Below, piece by piece: positions 1-5,736 of a stretch of DNA of 10,376 bases. Source of the stretch: Acidimicrobiales bacterium. GTDB taxonomy: Bacteria; Actinomycetota; Acidimicrobiia; Acidimicrobiales; RAAP-2. The stretch covers positions 1 to 10,376 of the forward strand of contig JASHWO010000212.1 of the NCBI GenBank assembly GCA_030044045.1, in the 5' to 3' direction. The first letter of the stretch is position 1. Each line of letters begins with the position of its first letter. A program made the translations under genes and the position numbers. The notes under the pieces are model-generated. The model made no database searches and was not told where the DNA came from. It saw nothing but the letters and a program-made list of their open reading frames with translations.

Positions 1-975
1 CTCCCGGTGGCCGACCTCGGGTGCGGCCCCGGCGGCTACGCCGGCGACCTGGCGGCGGGTGGCCACGCCGTGGTGGGGTTGGACGCCGCCGCCGCCATGC
101 TGGCCCTGGCCCGGGGCGGCGAGCACTGCGTACGGGGCGACCTGGAGGCCCTGCCTTTCGCCCGCCGGTCGGTCGGCGGGGCCTGGGGCCGGAACGCCTA
201 CCTGCACGTCCCCGCCGGCCGGCTCCCGCTGGCCCTGGCCCACCTGCACCACGCCCTGGCCCCCGGCGCCCCGCTGGTGGCCTCGCTCGTCGGCGGCCAG
301 GACTTCACCTCCCGGGACGACCTCCCCGGTCGGGCCTTCTACGGCTGGGATCCGGCCCACCTGGCCGAGGTGCTGACTGGCGCCGGCTTCGTCGACGTGG
401 CGGTGGAGCCGGTGGCCGACGGGCCGGAGGTGACGCTCTGGGTCGGCGCCCGGCGGGGCCGCACCCTGCCCGACTTTGTGGCGCCCGGCTCGAGGCTGCT
501 CGTGTGCGGGCTGAACCCCAGCCTGGTGGCGGCCGACGCCGGCTACGGCTACGCCGGCCGGTCCAACCGGTTCTGGAGGGCGGCGGTGGCGGCCGGGGTG
601 GTGGGCCGGCCGGCCGATCCCTGGCGGGCGCTGGCCGTGGACCGGGTGGGGATGACCGACCTGGTGAAGCGGGCCACCCCCCGGGCCAGCGAGCTCCGCC
701 CCGACGAGTACCGGGACGGGCTGGCCCGGGTGGCGCGGCTAGCCGCCTGGCTGCGGCCGGCGGCCGTCTGCTTCGTGGGGTTGGAGGGCTGGCGGGCCGC
801 CGTGGACCGCCGGGCCGTCGCCGGCTGGCAGCCGGGCGGGCTGGGCCACGCGGCCGGGAGCGGCGAGGGCGGCGGGGTGCCGGCCTACGTGATGCCGTCC
901 ACCAGCGGGCTGAACGCCCGGACCTCGCTGTCCGAGCTGGCCGGGCATCTGGAGGCCGCCGCCCACCCGAGCTGA
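1..975 (+). CDS. SAM-dependent methyltransferase fused to MUG-family mismatch/uracil DNA glycosylase (5' partial)
   Basis: The reading frame is open from base 1, and the first codons already lie in methyltransferase motif I (VADLGCGPGG, residues 3-12 of the visible part), so the true start is upstream. The GTG at base 7 is the Val of that motif, not a start. Residues 1 to about 150 form a class I SAM-binding domain; D28 ends strand beta-2 as the usual ribose-binding acid, followed by a Methyltransf_11-like body. From about residue 158 the protein is a MUG/TDG-type glycosylase: GLNPS (170-174, N172 matching the catalytic Asn of E. coli Mug), RSNRFW (187-192), GMTDLVKRAT (217-226) and the DNA-wedge motif MPSTSGLNAR (298-307). 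MUG enzymes excise U or T from G mismatches. The methyltransferase substrate is unknown. There is no stop or frameshift between the domains, so this is a real fusion. A short hairpin follows the stop. Confidence 0.88.
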   Translation, partial: LPVADLGCGPGGYAGDLAAGGHAVVGLDAAAAMLALARGGEHCVRGDLEALPFARRSVGGAWGRNAYLHVPAGRLPLALAHLHHALAPGAPLVASLVGGQDFTSRDDLPGRAFYGWDPAHLAEVLTGAGFVDVAVEPVADGPEVTLWVGARRGRTLPDFVAPGSRLLVCGLNPSLVAADAGYGYAGRSNRFWRAAVAAGVVGRPADPWRALAVDRVGMTDLVKRATPRASELRPDEYRDGLARVARLAAWLRPAAVCFVGLEGWRAAVDRRAVAGWQPGGLGHAAGSGEGGGVPAYVMPSTSGLNARTSLSELAGHLEAAAHPS

Positions 976-978
976 GCA

Positions 979-993
979 CGCCCCGGCGGGGCG
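979..993 (+). terminator. Hairpin just after the fusion gene
   Basis: CGCCCC-GGC-GGGGCG, six perfect GC pairs with a 3-nt loop, begins four bases after the TGA. There is no T-run, as is common for hairpins in high-GC actinobacteria, so termination is an inference from position. Confidence 0.3.
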
Positions 994-1013
994 GCGGGCG
1001 GCGTCCCGTGCTG

Positions 1014-1027
1014 CGGCGGAAACGCCG
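1014..1027 (+). terminator. GAAA-tetraloop hairpin in the 976-1067 gap
   Basis: CGGCG-GAAA-CGCCG is a 5-bp stem closed by a stable GNRA-type tetraloop and followed by AATTA. It lies between the glycosylase stop and the small zinc-protein gene. It could terminate the upstream transcript or sit in the 5' leader of the next gene; the sequence alone does not decide. Confidence 0.3.
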
Positions 1028-1067
1028 AATTACCCGTGCCTCCGGGCGGGCGGGCAGACTGGGGACC

Positions 1068-1286
1068 ATGGCCGGCCGCCGGGAGCCCCACCGACCGTTC
1101 TCGCTGGACGGGTCCCACTGGCGCCACGACGGCCAGCCCAAGGTCCGCTACCGCACGCAGGCCGAGGCGGCCAGCGTCGCCGAGGAGCGGTCCCGGGAGT
1201 CCGGTACCGAGCTCGGCGTCTATCGGTGCACCTTCTGCGGGGGCTGGCACATGGGCGGCCGGGACGGGCGCACCGACGACCGCTGA
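1068..1286 (+). CDS. Small zinc-knuckle-like hypothetical protein (72 aa)
   Basis: The ATG at 1068 is preceded by GGGGA with a very short spacer. The protein is short and charged and ends in YRCTFCGGWHMG (residues 52-63). The C54-x2-C57-x3-H61 arrangement could bind a metal with one of the upstream His residues (H8, H17 or H20). The middle (residues 25-48) is rich in Gln, Glu and Ala and likely helical (YRTQAEAASVAEERSRESG). This layout, a helix followed by YxCxxCGxWHxG, is typical of small actinobacterial and phage proteins of unknown role. It has no signal peptide or membrane segment. A nucleic-acid-binding or structural role is possible but not shown. The reading frame could be extended upstream, but that extension overlaps the glycosylase gene in another frame and has no support. 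Confidence 0.68.
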   Translation: MAGRREPHRPFSLDGSHWRHDGQPKVRYRTQAEAASVAEERSRESGTELGVYRCTFCGGWHMGGRDGRTDDR

Positions 1287-1358
1287 CGCCGCCAGCCGCC
1301 GCGTCCAGACCTCGCCGCCGGCCGGGCCACCTGGGAACACTCGCCGACCCGAAAATCG

Positions 1359-1835
1359 CTAACGGCGCTTGCGGGTGCGACGTGAAGCACCCGTTGCTAC
1401 CGCGTGATGCTTATCCCACCAGAGGAACGAGAACTCCGGGTCGTCAAAATATCCCCAAACTCTCCACTTATCACGATGTAGGTGGAGCTGCCAGAGACCC
1501 TCATCGTCTGATCCTTCGGACGAAATTTCGACCAGCCGATTCCGGCCATCCATAGTCATATCTTTGGCGGGAATGAACTTGAGCCAATCCAGTCGAAGTA
1601 GTTCTTGAATTGGGATTTCCTGGAAGGAAGTGATCTCCCTCTCAAGTCCCTTTACATCGCACAGTTCCAACGTATGCCAACCAAAATCACCATCGTGGTC
1701 CAGTCGCCCAAACCTCCATACAAGGCGATCTTGGGACGGGGTCGTAATGCCCGGTTCTTCCGTAACGCGCTTGGTCGCGTGTCGTGAGGCCCGCGTGCCT
1801 CTGATGCGCTTCTTACGCTCGCCCCTCCGGTCCAT
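1359..1835 (-). CDS. Putative toxin partner of the Panacea antitoxin (158 aa)
   Basis: The gene starts 15 bp after the stop of the Panacea antitoxin gene on the same strand, so the two are almost certainly co-transcribed. The protein is strongly basic at both ends (RRGERKKRIRG, residues 3-13; SRRTRKRR, residues 151-158) with an acidic, aromatic core. Near the C terminus it has LWQLHLHRDKWRVWGYF (114-130) and then FSFLWWDKHHAV (135-146). This tryptophan-rich ending resembles, from memory, short uncharacterised proteins that end in a LWWDPxH pattern. No catalytic motif of a known nuclease, kinase or ADP-ribosyltransferase could be assigned. The toxin call rests on the gene pairing: Panacea antitoxins neutralise many unrelated toxins encoded next to them. 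The start is uncertain, since the Shine-Dalgarno site is weak (GCGGAATGG), and a GGAGGGG lies just inside the gene. Confidence 0.6.
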   Translation of the reverse strand: MDRRGERKKRIRGTRASRHATKRVTEEPGITTPSQDRLVWRFGRLDHDGDFGWHTLELCDVKGLEREITSFQEIPIQELLRLDWLKFIPAKDMTMDGRNRLVEISSEGSDDEGLWQLHLHRDKWRVWGYFDDPEFSFLWWDKHHAVATGASRRTRKRR

Positions 1836-1850
1836 TTGCCATTCCGCTCG

Positions 1851-2285
1851 CTACAGCGACCCGTAGTAGGCAGCCATAGCGTCGGTCGTTATCACATTGT
1901 TGCTGGGCGCACCAGGAGGGAGGCCCCTACGCGCGTCGCGCCACGGAGGTTCGCGATGCGTCAGCTCCCTCAACTGCCAACCCGTATACTGACCGTAGTG
2001 CTCAAGAACAACGTCAATCGAACCGCACTCAGACTTCTTTAGATTGGAAACTGCTCCCCGAGCCAACTCATTCTCATGTACCTGAAAATTTCCTCGGTGA
2101 CTACGATAGAGTTCGGGAACAACGGGACCGTTAGCCCATGCCTCAACTCTTTCAGTGAAGAGATCCTTTTCTTCCCAGACCTTGTGCCACGCGACTGAGT
2201 AGTACACGAGCTTCTGAAGCTTCCAGGTATCCATAGAACCGCGTTGACGGAGAATGTATTTGGCTACGTCATACGCAGATGCCAT
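1851..2285 (-). CDS. Panacea-domain (DUF4065, SocA/GepA-like) antitoxin
   Basis: The 144-residue protein matches the Panacea (DUF4065) domain along its length. Landmarks are the N-terminal helix MASAYDVAKYILRQRG, the core KLQKLVYYSVAWHKVW (22-37), AWANGPVVPELYRSHRG (49-65) and the C-terminal LRELTHREPPWRDAR (104-118). Proteins of this family act as antitoxins by direct binding to varied toxins; SocA in Caulobacter is a proteolytic adaptor for its toxin. The start is well supported by AAAGGAG eight bases upstream of the ATG. It is the first gene of a pair with the basic 158-residue protein downstream. Base composition is lower in GC than the flanks, suggesting acquisition. The domain assignment is confident; that this pair is an active toxin-antitoxin system is inferred. 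Confidence 0.85.
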   Translation of the reverse strand: MASAYDVAKYILRQRGSMDTWKLQKLVYYSVAWHKVWEEKDLFTERVEAWANGPVVPELYRSHRGNFQVHENELARGAVSNLKKSECGSIDVVLEHYGQYTGWQLRELTHREPPWRDARRGLPPGAPSNNVITTDAMAAYYGSL

Positions 2286-2293
2286 ATCCCAAT

Positions 2294-2338
2294 CTCCTTT
2301 CTGGCGTATCTTAGTATACGGACAACACTTCCATTATA
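2294..2338 (-). promoter_or_regulatory. Leader of the Panacea gene: -10 box, dyad and RBS
   Basis: On the minus strand, a perfect TATAAT (2338 to 2333) is followed by an imperfect dyad, GTATACTAAGATAC (2319 to 2306), and then AAAGGAG. There is no good -35 box 16-18 bp upstream of TATAAT. The dyad sits between promoter and start and could be an operator, but this is only suggestive. Confidence 0.4.
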
Positions 2339-2360
2339 CTCGAACCTGGCTACGGCCGAG

Positions 2361-2558
2361 CTAGACCAAGCCCAATCGAGTCAGGTAGATCGCCAACATC
2401 CGAGACGCTACAGGTACCCCGACGGTTACTGCAGCACGAACAACGGCATCTCGGTTTCTACGGACGGCGTACACACCGACGCCGCCGACAATCAGGCCAG
2501 CCACAATCGTCGCCTTGCGGCTTGGCTCTTCTGGGTAGCCAACCATCGTCTTCACCAT
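2361..2558 (-). CDS. Small two-helix membrane protein, hypothetical (65 aa)
   Basis: Starting at the ATG at 2558, the protein has a polar start (MVKTMVGYPEEPSRK), a glycine-rich hydrophobic stretch ATIVAGLIVGGVGVYAV (about residues 16-32), a basic turn RRNRD and a second hydrophobic stretch AVVRAAVTVGVPVASRMLAIYL (in two halves, about 38-59). This predicts a hairpin membrane protein with a short basic loop. A longer frame exists, but the start is chosen because a TTGCCA-N17-TACGAT promoter ends 8 nt before this ATG, implying a nearly leaderless mRNA. The gene lies 75 bp upstream of the Panacea gene, on the same strand and in the same AT-richer block. It may be an accessory member or alternative toxin of that module, or an unrelated remnant. 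No family was recognised. Confidence 0.5.
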   Translation of the reverse strand: MVKTMVGYPEEPSRKATIVAGLIVGGVGVYAVRRNRDAVVRAAVTVGVPVASRMLAIYLTRLGLV

Positions 2559-2566
2559 GGTCCGAA

Positions 2567-2595
2567 ATCGTACAAGGCGGCTGGGCTCATGGCAA
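2567..2595 (-). promoter_or_regulatory. Promoter of the small membrane protein gene
   Basis: On the minus strand, TTGCCA (2595 to 2590) is separated by exactly 17 bp from TACGAT (2572 to 2567), with the ATG 8 nt further on. A perfect 10-bp palindrome CAAACGTTTG (2593-2602) overlaps the -35 box and may be a regulator site. Confidence 0.5.
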
Positions 2596-2655
2596 ACGTT
2601 TGTTCGCCACCAACCGGTGGGCCGCTGACCGGCGGGGCCGGGTGCCGCAGGGCCG

Positions 2656-2684
2656 TTGACGGCACGCCGCCTCAGACGTAACAT
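2656..2684 (+). promoter_or_regulatory. Promoter of the P450-TetR-oxidoreductase operon
   Basis: TTGACG (2656-2661, five of six bases matching the sigma-70 -35 consensus), a 17-bp spacer and TAACAT (2679-2684, fits TANNNT) make a good housekeeping-type promoter. Transcription is expected to begin near 2691, directly before the palindromic operator. It diverges from the promoter of the small membrane protein gene. Confidence 0.6.
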
Positions 2685-2691
2685 CTGACAT

Positions 2692-2710
2692 ATCGGACAC
2701 CATGTCCGAT
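2692..2710. promoter_or_regulatory. Palindromic operator, probable TetR-family binding site
   Basis: ATCGGACACCATGTCCGAT is a perfect inverted repeat with 8-bp arms (ATCGGACA / TGTCCGAT) and a 3-bp centre. It covers about +1 to +19 of the predicted transcript. This size and position are typical for TetR-family repressors that control their own operon, and a TetR gene is the second gene of this operon. Binding by that protein is inferred. Confidence 0.65.
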
Positions 2711-2715
2711 CCACT

Positions 2716-2723
2716 GGAGGAGG
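2716..2723 (+). promoter_or_regulatory. Ribosome binding site that decides the P450 start
   Basis: GGAGGAGG ends 8 nt before GTG 2732. The in-frame ATG at 2702 lies inside the operator, only about 12 nt into the predicted mRNA, with no Shine-Dalgarno site. The GTG is therefore preferred. Confidence 0.7.
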
Positions 2724-2731
2724 CGTCCGAC

Positions 2732-3970
2732 GTGACCGACACGACCCTCGACACCGCACCGGTCGATCTCTCCGACTCGAGGACCTACGTGCCCGGGGTG
2801 CCCCACCAGTACCTGGCCGAGCTCCGGCGCCACGACCCGGTGCACTGGCAGGAGGAAGCCAACGGGCCCGGGTTCTGGGCGGTCACCAAGTACGACGACT
2901 GCGTCACCGTCAACCGCGACGTGGAGCGGTTCTCCTCGCACCGCCGGGGCAGCATGCCCTTCGAGCTGAAGGACGAGGACATCGAGCAGCAACGGCTGAT
3001 GATGGTCAACATGGACCCGCCGCTCCACACCCGCTACCGCCGGCTGGTGAACAAGGGGTTCACCCCGCGGATGGTGCGCGACCTGGAGGAGCGCATCCAC
3101 CGCACCGCCGACCGCATCATCGACGCCGTGTGCGAGCGGGGCGAGGCCGACTTCGTGACCGAGGTCTCGGCCGAGCTGCCGCTGCAGGTCATCGCCGAGC
3201 TGCTGGGCGTGCCCCAGGACGACCGCCACGCCATGTTCAACTGGTCCAACCGGATGGTGGGCAACGAGGATCCCGAGTACGGCATCACCGAGGAGGACGC
3301 CATGACGGCGGCGGTCGAGCTCTACGGCTACGCCAGCGAGCTCTTCGCCAAGAAGCGGGTCGACCCCAGGGGCGACCTCATGAGCGCCCTCACCCAGGTC
3401 GAGATCGACGGGGAGCGGCTCTCGGACATGGAGCTGGAGCTGTTCTTCCTCCTGCTCACCGTGGCCGGCAACGAGACCACCCGGAACCTCATGTCCGGGG
3501 CGATGCACGCCTTCTTCCAGCACCCCGACCAGTGGCGCCGGCTGCTCGACGACCGCTCGTTGCTCCCCACCGCCGTCGAGGAGATGCTGCGGTTCGTCAC
3601 CCCGGTGATGAACTTTCGGCGCACGGCCACCTGTGCGCTGGAGCTGCGGGGCGTACCCGTCGCCGAGAACGACAAGATCGTCTTCTTCCACGCCTCGGCC
3701 AACCGGGACGAGGACGTGTTCGACCACCCCGACGTGCTCGACGTCGGCCGGGACCCGAACCCGCACATCGCCTTCGGGGGCGGGGGGCCGCACTTCTGCC
3801 TGGGCGCCAACCTGGCCCGCATGGAGATCGCAGTCATGTACGAGCACCTGCTGGACCGGCTGCCCGACCTCCACCAGGCCGGCGAGGTCCAGCGCCTCCA
3901 GTCCCAGTTCATCAACGGCGTCAAGCACCTGCCCGTGGCCTTCACGCCGTCGGCGCCGGTGGGTGCCTGA
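2732..3970 (+). CDS. Cytochrome P450 (CYP124/CYP125-like bacterial class)
   Basis: A soluble haem monooxygenase of 412 residues, the usual length for bacterial P450s. It shows the C-helix MDPPLHTRYRRLVNKGF (94-110), the I-helix oxygen-activation motif AGNETT (245-250), the K-helix E284-x-x-R287 and the haem loop FGGGGPHFCLGANLAR (348-363) with the axial cysteine C356. The GGGGPHFCLGA form of the loop is common in actinobacterial CYP124/125/142-type enzymes, which hydroxylate sterols, terpenoids and other lipids; the substrate here is unknown. It needs an external ferredoxin/reductase, and none is encoded in the window. The GTG start was chosen for its strong Shine-Dalgarno site. It is the first gene of an operon with a TetR regulator and an LLM-class oxidoreductase, under a palindromic operator that suggests substrate induction. 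Confidence 0.93.
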   Translation: MTDTTLDTAPVDLSDSRTYVPGVPHQYLAELRRHDPVHWQEEANGPGFWAVTKYDDCVTVNRDVERFSSHRRGSMPFELKDEDIEQQRLMMVNMDPPLHTRYRRLVNKGFTPRMVRDLEERIHRTADRIIDAVCERGEADFVTEVSAELPLQVIAELLGVPQDDRHAMFNWSNRMVGNEDPEYGITEEDAMTAAVELYGYASELFAKKRVDPRGDLMSALTQVEIDGERLSDMELELFFLLLTVAGNETTRNLMSGAMHAFFQHPDQWRRLLDDRSLLPTAVEEMLRFVTPVMNFRRTATCALELRGVPVAENDKIVFFHASANRDEDVFDHPDVLDVGRDPNPHIAFGGGGPHFCLGANLARMEIAVMYEHLLDRLPDLHQAGEVQRLQSQFINGVKHLPVAFTPSAPVGA

Positions 3971-3990
3971 GGGCCGGCCCGGTGCGGCCT

Positions 3991-4072
3991 CCGACCCTGG
4001 CCCTGGCCCCGACCTTGGCCCTGGCCCTGGCCCGGCCTTCGATCCCGGCCCCGACCCGACCCTGACCCTGCC
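3991..4072 (+). repeat. Low-complexity CCCTGG/CCGACC repeat between P450 and tetR
   Basis: The 102-bp gap is built largely of hexamer-like units: CCGACC(C/T)TGGCCCTGGCC twice (3991 and 4009), then decaying CCCTGG, CCCCGA and CCTGAC units up to the tetR start. It carries no Shine-Dalgarno site. It may be slippage-prone filler; no function is evident. Confidence 0.6.
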
Positions 4073-4768
4073 GTGGCCCGCCGCTCGCCCGACCAGCTCC
4101 GGGAGGTCATCCGCGACTTCCGGCGGGACCAGATCATCGAGGTGGCCCGCCAGCTCTTCGGGGAGCGGGGCACCACCGAGGTGCCGATGGACGAGATCGC
4201 CGCCGAGGCCGGCGTGGCCCGCTCCACCGTCTACGTCTACTTCGCCAGCCGGGACGAGCTGTTGCGGGCCTGCCTGCAGCAGATGTACCAGCAGCTGCAG
4301 GACGCCATCGTGGGGACGTGGGAGGGGGAGGCCGACCCGGGGGGACGTTTGCGAGCGGTGGTGCGGGGGCTGCTGGAACGGATCGACGAGCACCCGGCCT
4401 TCTTCCGCCTGGCCGTGGCCACGCAGGCCACCGGTGCCCAGCCGGGCGCGGCGGCGGTCGACGCCGAGCTGCTCCTTATCGGCCTGGACATGGCCCGCAT
4501 CCTGGAGGACCTGGTGGCCCAGGGGGTGGCTGGCGGGCACTTCCGGCCGATCGACCCAGCCCGGGGCGCCGCCCTCATCGGCCAGCAGATCTTCGGCGCC
4601 CTGTCGATCCGGGCCGGCGACCCGGCCCCGCTGCCCGTCGACCGGGCGGCCGACGAGATCTGCGAGCTCCTGCTCCACGGCCTGGTGGGGGCGGGGGGAT
4701 CTGGCACTGGCAGCGGGGCGGGGGCTGGCACGGGGCCGGCGGGGACCGAGCCGGCGGCGGGCTCGTAA
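4073..4768 (+). CDS. TetR-family transcriptional regulator
   Basis: A 231-residue protein with a classic N-terminal TetR helix-turn-helix at about residues 18-64: [17 protein letters not shown], then [19 protein letters not shown] (39-57) as recognition helix and following conserved aromatic segment. The C-terminal ligand domain is variable and ends in a Gly/Ala/Ser/Thr-rich low-complexity tail (about 206-231) that is probably disordered. GTG 4073 is the only usual start codon in this frame after the P450 stop, which is in the same frame. No Shine-Dalgarno site precedes it, and the leader is a hexamer repeat, so translation may depend on coupling to the P450 gene or be weak. It probably represses this operon through the palindrome at 2692-2710, relieved by the P450 substrate or a related lipid; that link is inferred. 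Confidence 0.9.
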   Translation: MARRSPDQLREVIRDFRRDQIIEVARQLFGERGTTEVPMDEIAAEAGVARSTVYVYFASRDELLRACLQQMYQQLQDAIVGTWEGEADPGGRLRAVVRGLLERIDEHPAFFRLAVATQATGAQPGAAAVDAELLLIGLDMARILEDLVAQGVAGGHFRPIDPARGAALIGQQIFGALSIRAGDPAPLPVDRAADEICELLLHGLVGAGGSGTGSGAGAGTGPAGTEPAAGS

Positions 4769-4782
4769 CGGGGAACGACGCC

Positions 4783-5658
4783 ATGCACCTCGACCTCTGG
4801 ACGCCCACGGCCAGCCCCCTGGCCACCCCCGACCTCCTGGGCGCGCTGGGCGCCGAGGCCGAGGCCCGGGGCGTCCACCGGATCTGGGTCGGCGAGCACG
4901 CGGTCCTCTTCGACCGCTACCGGTCCGAGTACCCGTACTCGCCGGACGGCCACATCCCCATGCCCGACGGGTCGGGCCTGCTGGAACCGCTCACCACGCT
5001 GTCCTACCTGGCCGCCTGCACCACCACGGTGCGGCTGGGCACGGCCATGCTGCTCCTGCCCCAGCGGAACCCGGTGTACACGGCCAAGGAAGTAGCCACC
5101 CTCGACTGGCTGTCCGGCGGGCGGGTCGACGTCGGGGTGGGCGTGGGCTGGCTACGGGAGGAGGTCGAGGCGGTCGGGGTGCCGTGGGAGCGGCGGGGGG
5201 CCCGCACCGACGACTACCTCGAAGTGCTGCGCACCCTGTGGTGCGACGACCCCTCGGCCCACGACGGCCCCTACTACCGGCTGCCCGAGTGCCGCATGTT
5301 CCCGAAGCCGGTGCAGGATCCCCACCCGCCGGTGCACGTGGGCGGCGAGAGCGACGCCGCCCTGCGCCGGGCGGCCCGGGCCGGCCAGGGCTGGCACACC
5401 TTCAACCGCCGGCCCGGCGACCTGGCCGAGCCGCTGGCCCGCCTGGAAGCGCTGTTGGCCGAGCAGGGGCGCGCCCGGTCGGACCTGGAGGTCACGGTCT
5501 GCCCCTACTTCCACGAGCTGACCCCCGACCGGGTCGAGCAGTACGCCGCGGCCGGGGCCGACGCCGTGGCCGCCCTGTGCTTCGCCGCCGGCGCCGCCGA
5601 GGTCCCGGCCGTGCTCGACGCCCTGCAGCCCTGCCTCGACCGGGCCGCCGCCTGCTGA
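4783..5658 (+). CDS. LLM-class (luciferase-like) F420-dependent oxidoreductase
   Basis: A 291-residue TIM-barrel oxidoreductase of the luciferase-like monooxygenase superfamily. Typical features are the N-terminal strand with GVHRIWVGEHAV (30-41), LEPLTTLSYLAACTTTVRLG (67-86), LLPQRNPVYTAKEVATLDWL (91-110), the cofactor-loop region GGRVDVGVGVGWLREEVEAV (112-131), RTDDYLEVLRTLW (141-153) and PPVHVGG (182-188). The pattern matches the Rv2161c-like subgroup, members of which are predicted to use coenzyme F420, though FMN use cannot be excluded. The start ATG has GGGGA eight bases upstream and lies 14 bp after the tetR stop, so it is the third gene of the operon. It likely acts on the same small molecule as the P450, by hydride transfer or oxygenation; the substrate is unknown. 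A longer in-frame reading into tetR is rejected as overlap. Confidence 0.9.
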   Translation: MHLDLWTPTASPLATPDLLGALGAEAEARGVHRIWVGEHAVLFDRYRSEYPYSPDGHIPMPDGSGLLEPLTTLSYLAACTTTVRLGTAMLLLPQRNPVYTAKEVATLDWLSGGRVDVGVGVGWLREEVEAVGVPWERRGARTDDYLEVLRTLWCDDPSAHDGPYYRLPECRMFPKPVQDPHPPVHVGGESDAALRRAARAGQGWHTFNRRPGDLAEPLARLEALLAEQGRARSDLEVTVCPYFHELTPDRVEQYAAAGADAVAALCFAAGAAEVPAVLDALQPCLDRAAAC

Positions 5659-5695
5659 GCGCCCCTGCCGGCCGGCGGCGAGTCAACGGGCGTGA

Positions 5696-5736
5696 CTGCA
5701 TGCAGAATGAATGCCCTGGAGGTACTATGCAGGCAT
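5696..5736 (+). promoter_or_regulatory. Promoter/operator of the first vapBC module
   Basis: Two palindromes flank the promoter: CTGCATGCAG (5696-5705, perfect) and ATGCAGGCAT (5727-5736, 4-bp arms), which share ATGCAG. TACTAT (5723-5728) is a -10 box 6 nt before the ATG at 5735, suggesting a leaderless mRNA. A GGAGG at 5718-5722 is too far (12 nt) to be a good Shine-Dalgarno site. Ribbon-helix-helix antitoxins usually bind such repeats. Confidence 0.5.

Larger units (their letters stand above)
1359..2560. other. AT-richer accessory block (Panacea toxin-antitoxin island)
   Basis: Base composition falls from roughly 72% GC on both sides to near half GC here, with many A/T third positions in all three minus-strand genes (for example GTT, GAA, AGA and TCT codons that the flanking genes avoid). 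This suggests recent transfer. No integrase, terminal inverted repeats or clear flanking direct repeats were found, so the exact edges are uncertain. Confidence 0.6.

Noticed and set aside
1836..2681. Plus-strand frames across the Panacea block
   Set aside because: They are antisense to the Panacea antitoxin and small membrane protein genes, show no domain, and no promoter or ribosome site was seen.
2702..2731. ATG 2702 as the P450 start
   Set aside because: It lies inside the palindromic operator, about 12 nt into the predicted mRNA, with no Shine-Dalgarno site; GTG 2732 has GGAGGAGG at ideal spacing.
2672..4678. 668-codon open frame on the minus strand
   Set aside because: It is antisense to the P450 and tetR genes, which have complete family motifs. 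Its translation is a low-complexity Gly/Val/His/Pro/Asp mix typical of the complementary frame of GC-rich genes.
5668..5677. GCCGGCCGGC palindrome after the LLM gene as a terminator
   Set aside because: It is self-complementary but has no loop or T-run, and such strings are frequent at this GC content.
5711..5734. Upstream ATG for the first vapB
   Set aside because: It adds MPWRYYAG before the conserved beta strand and would put the -10 box inside the gene.
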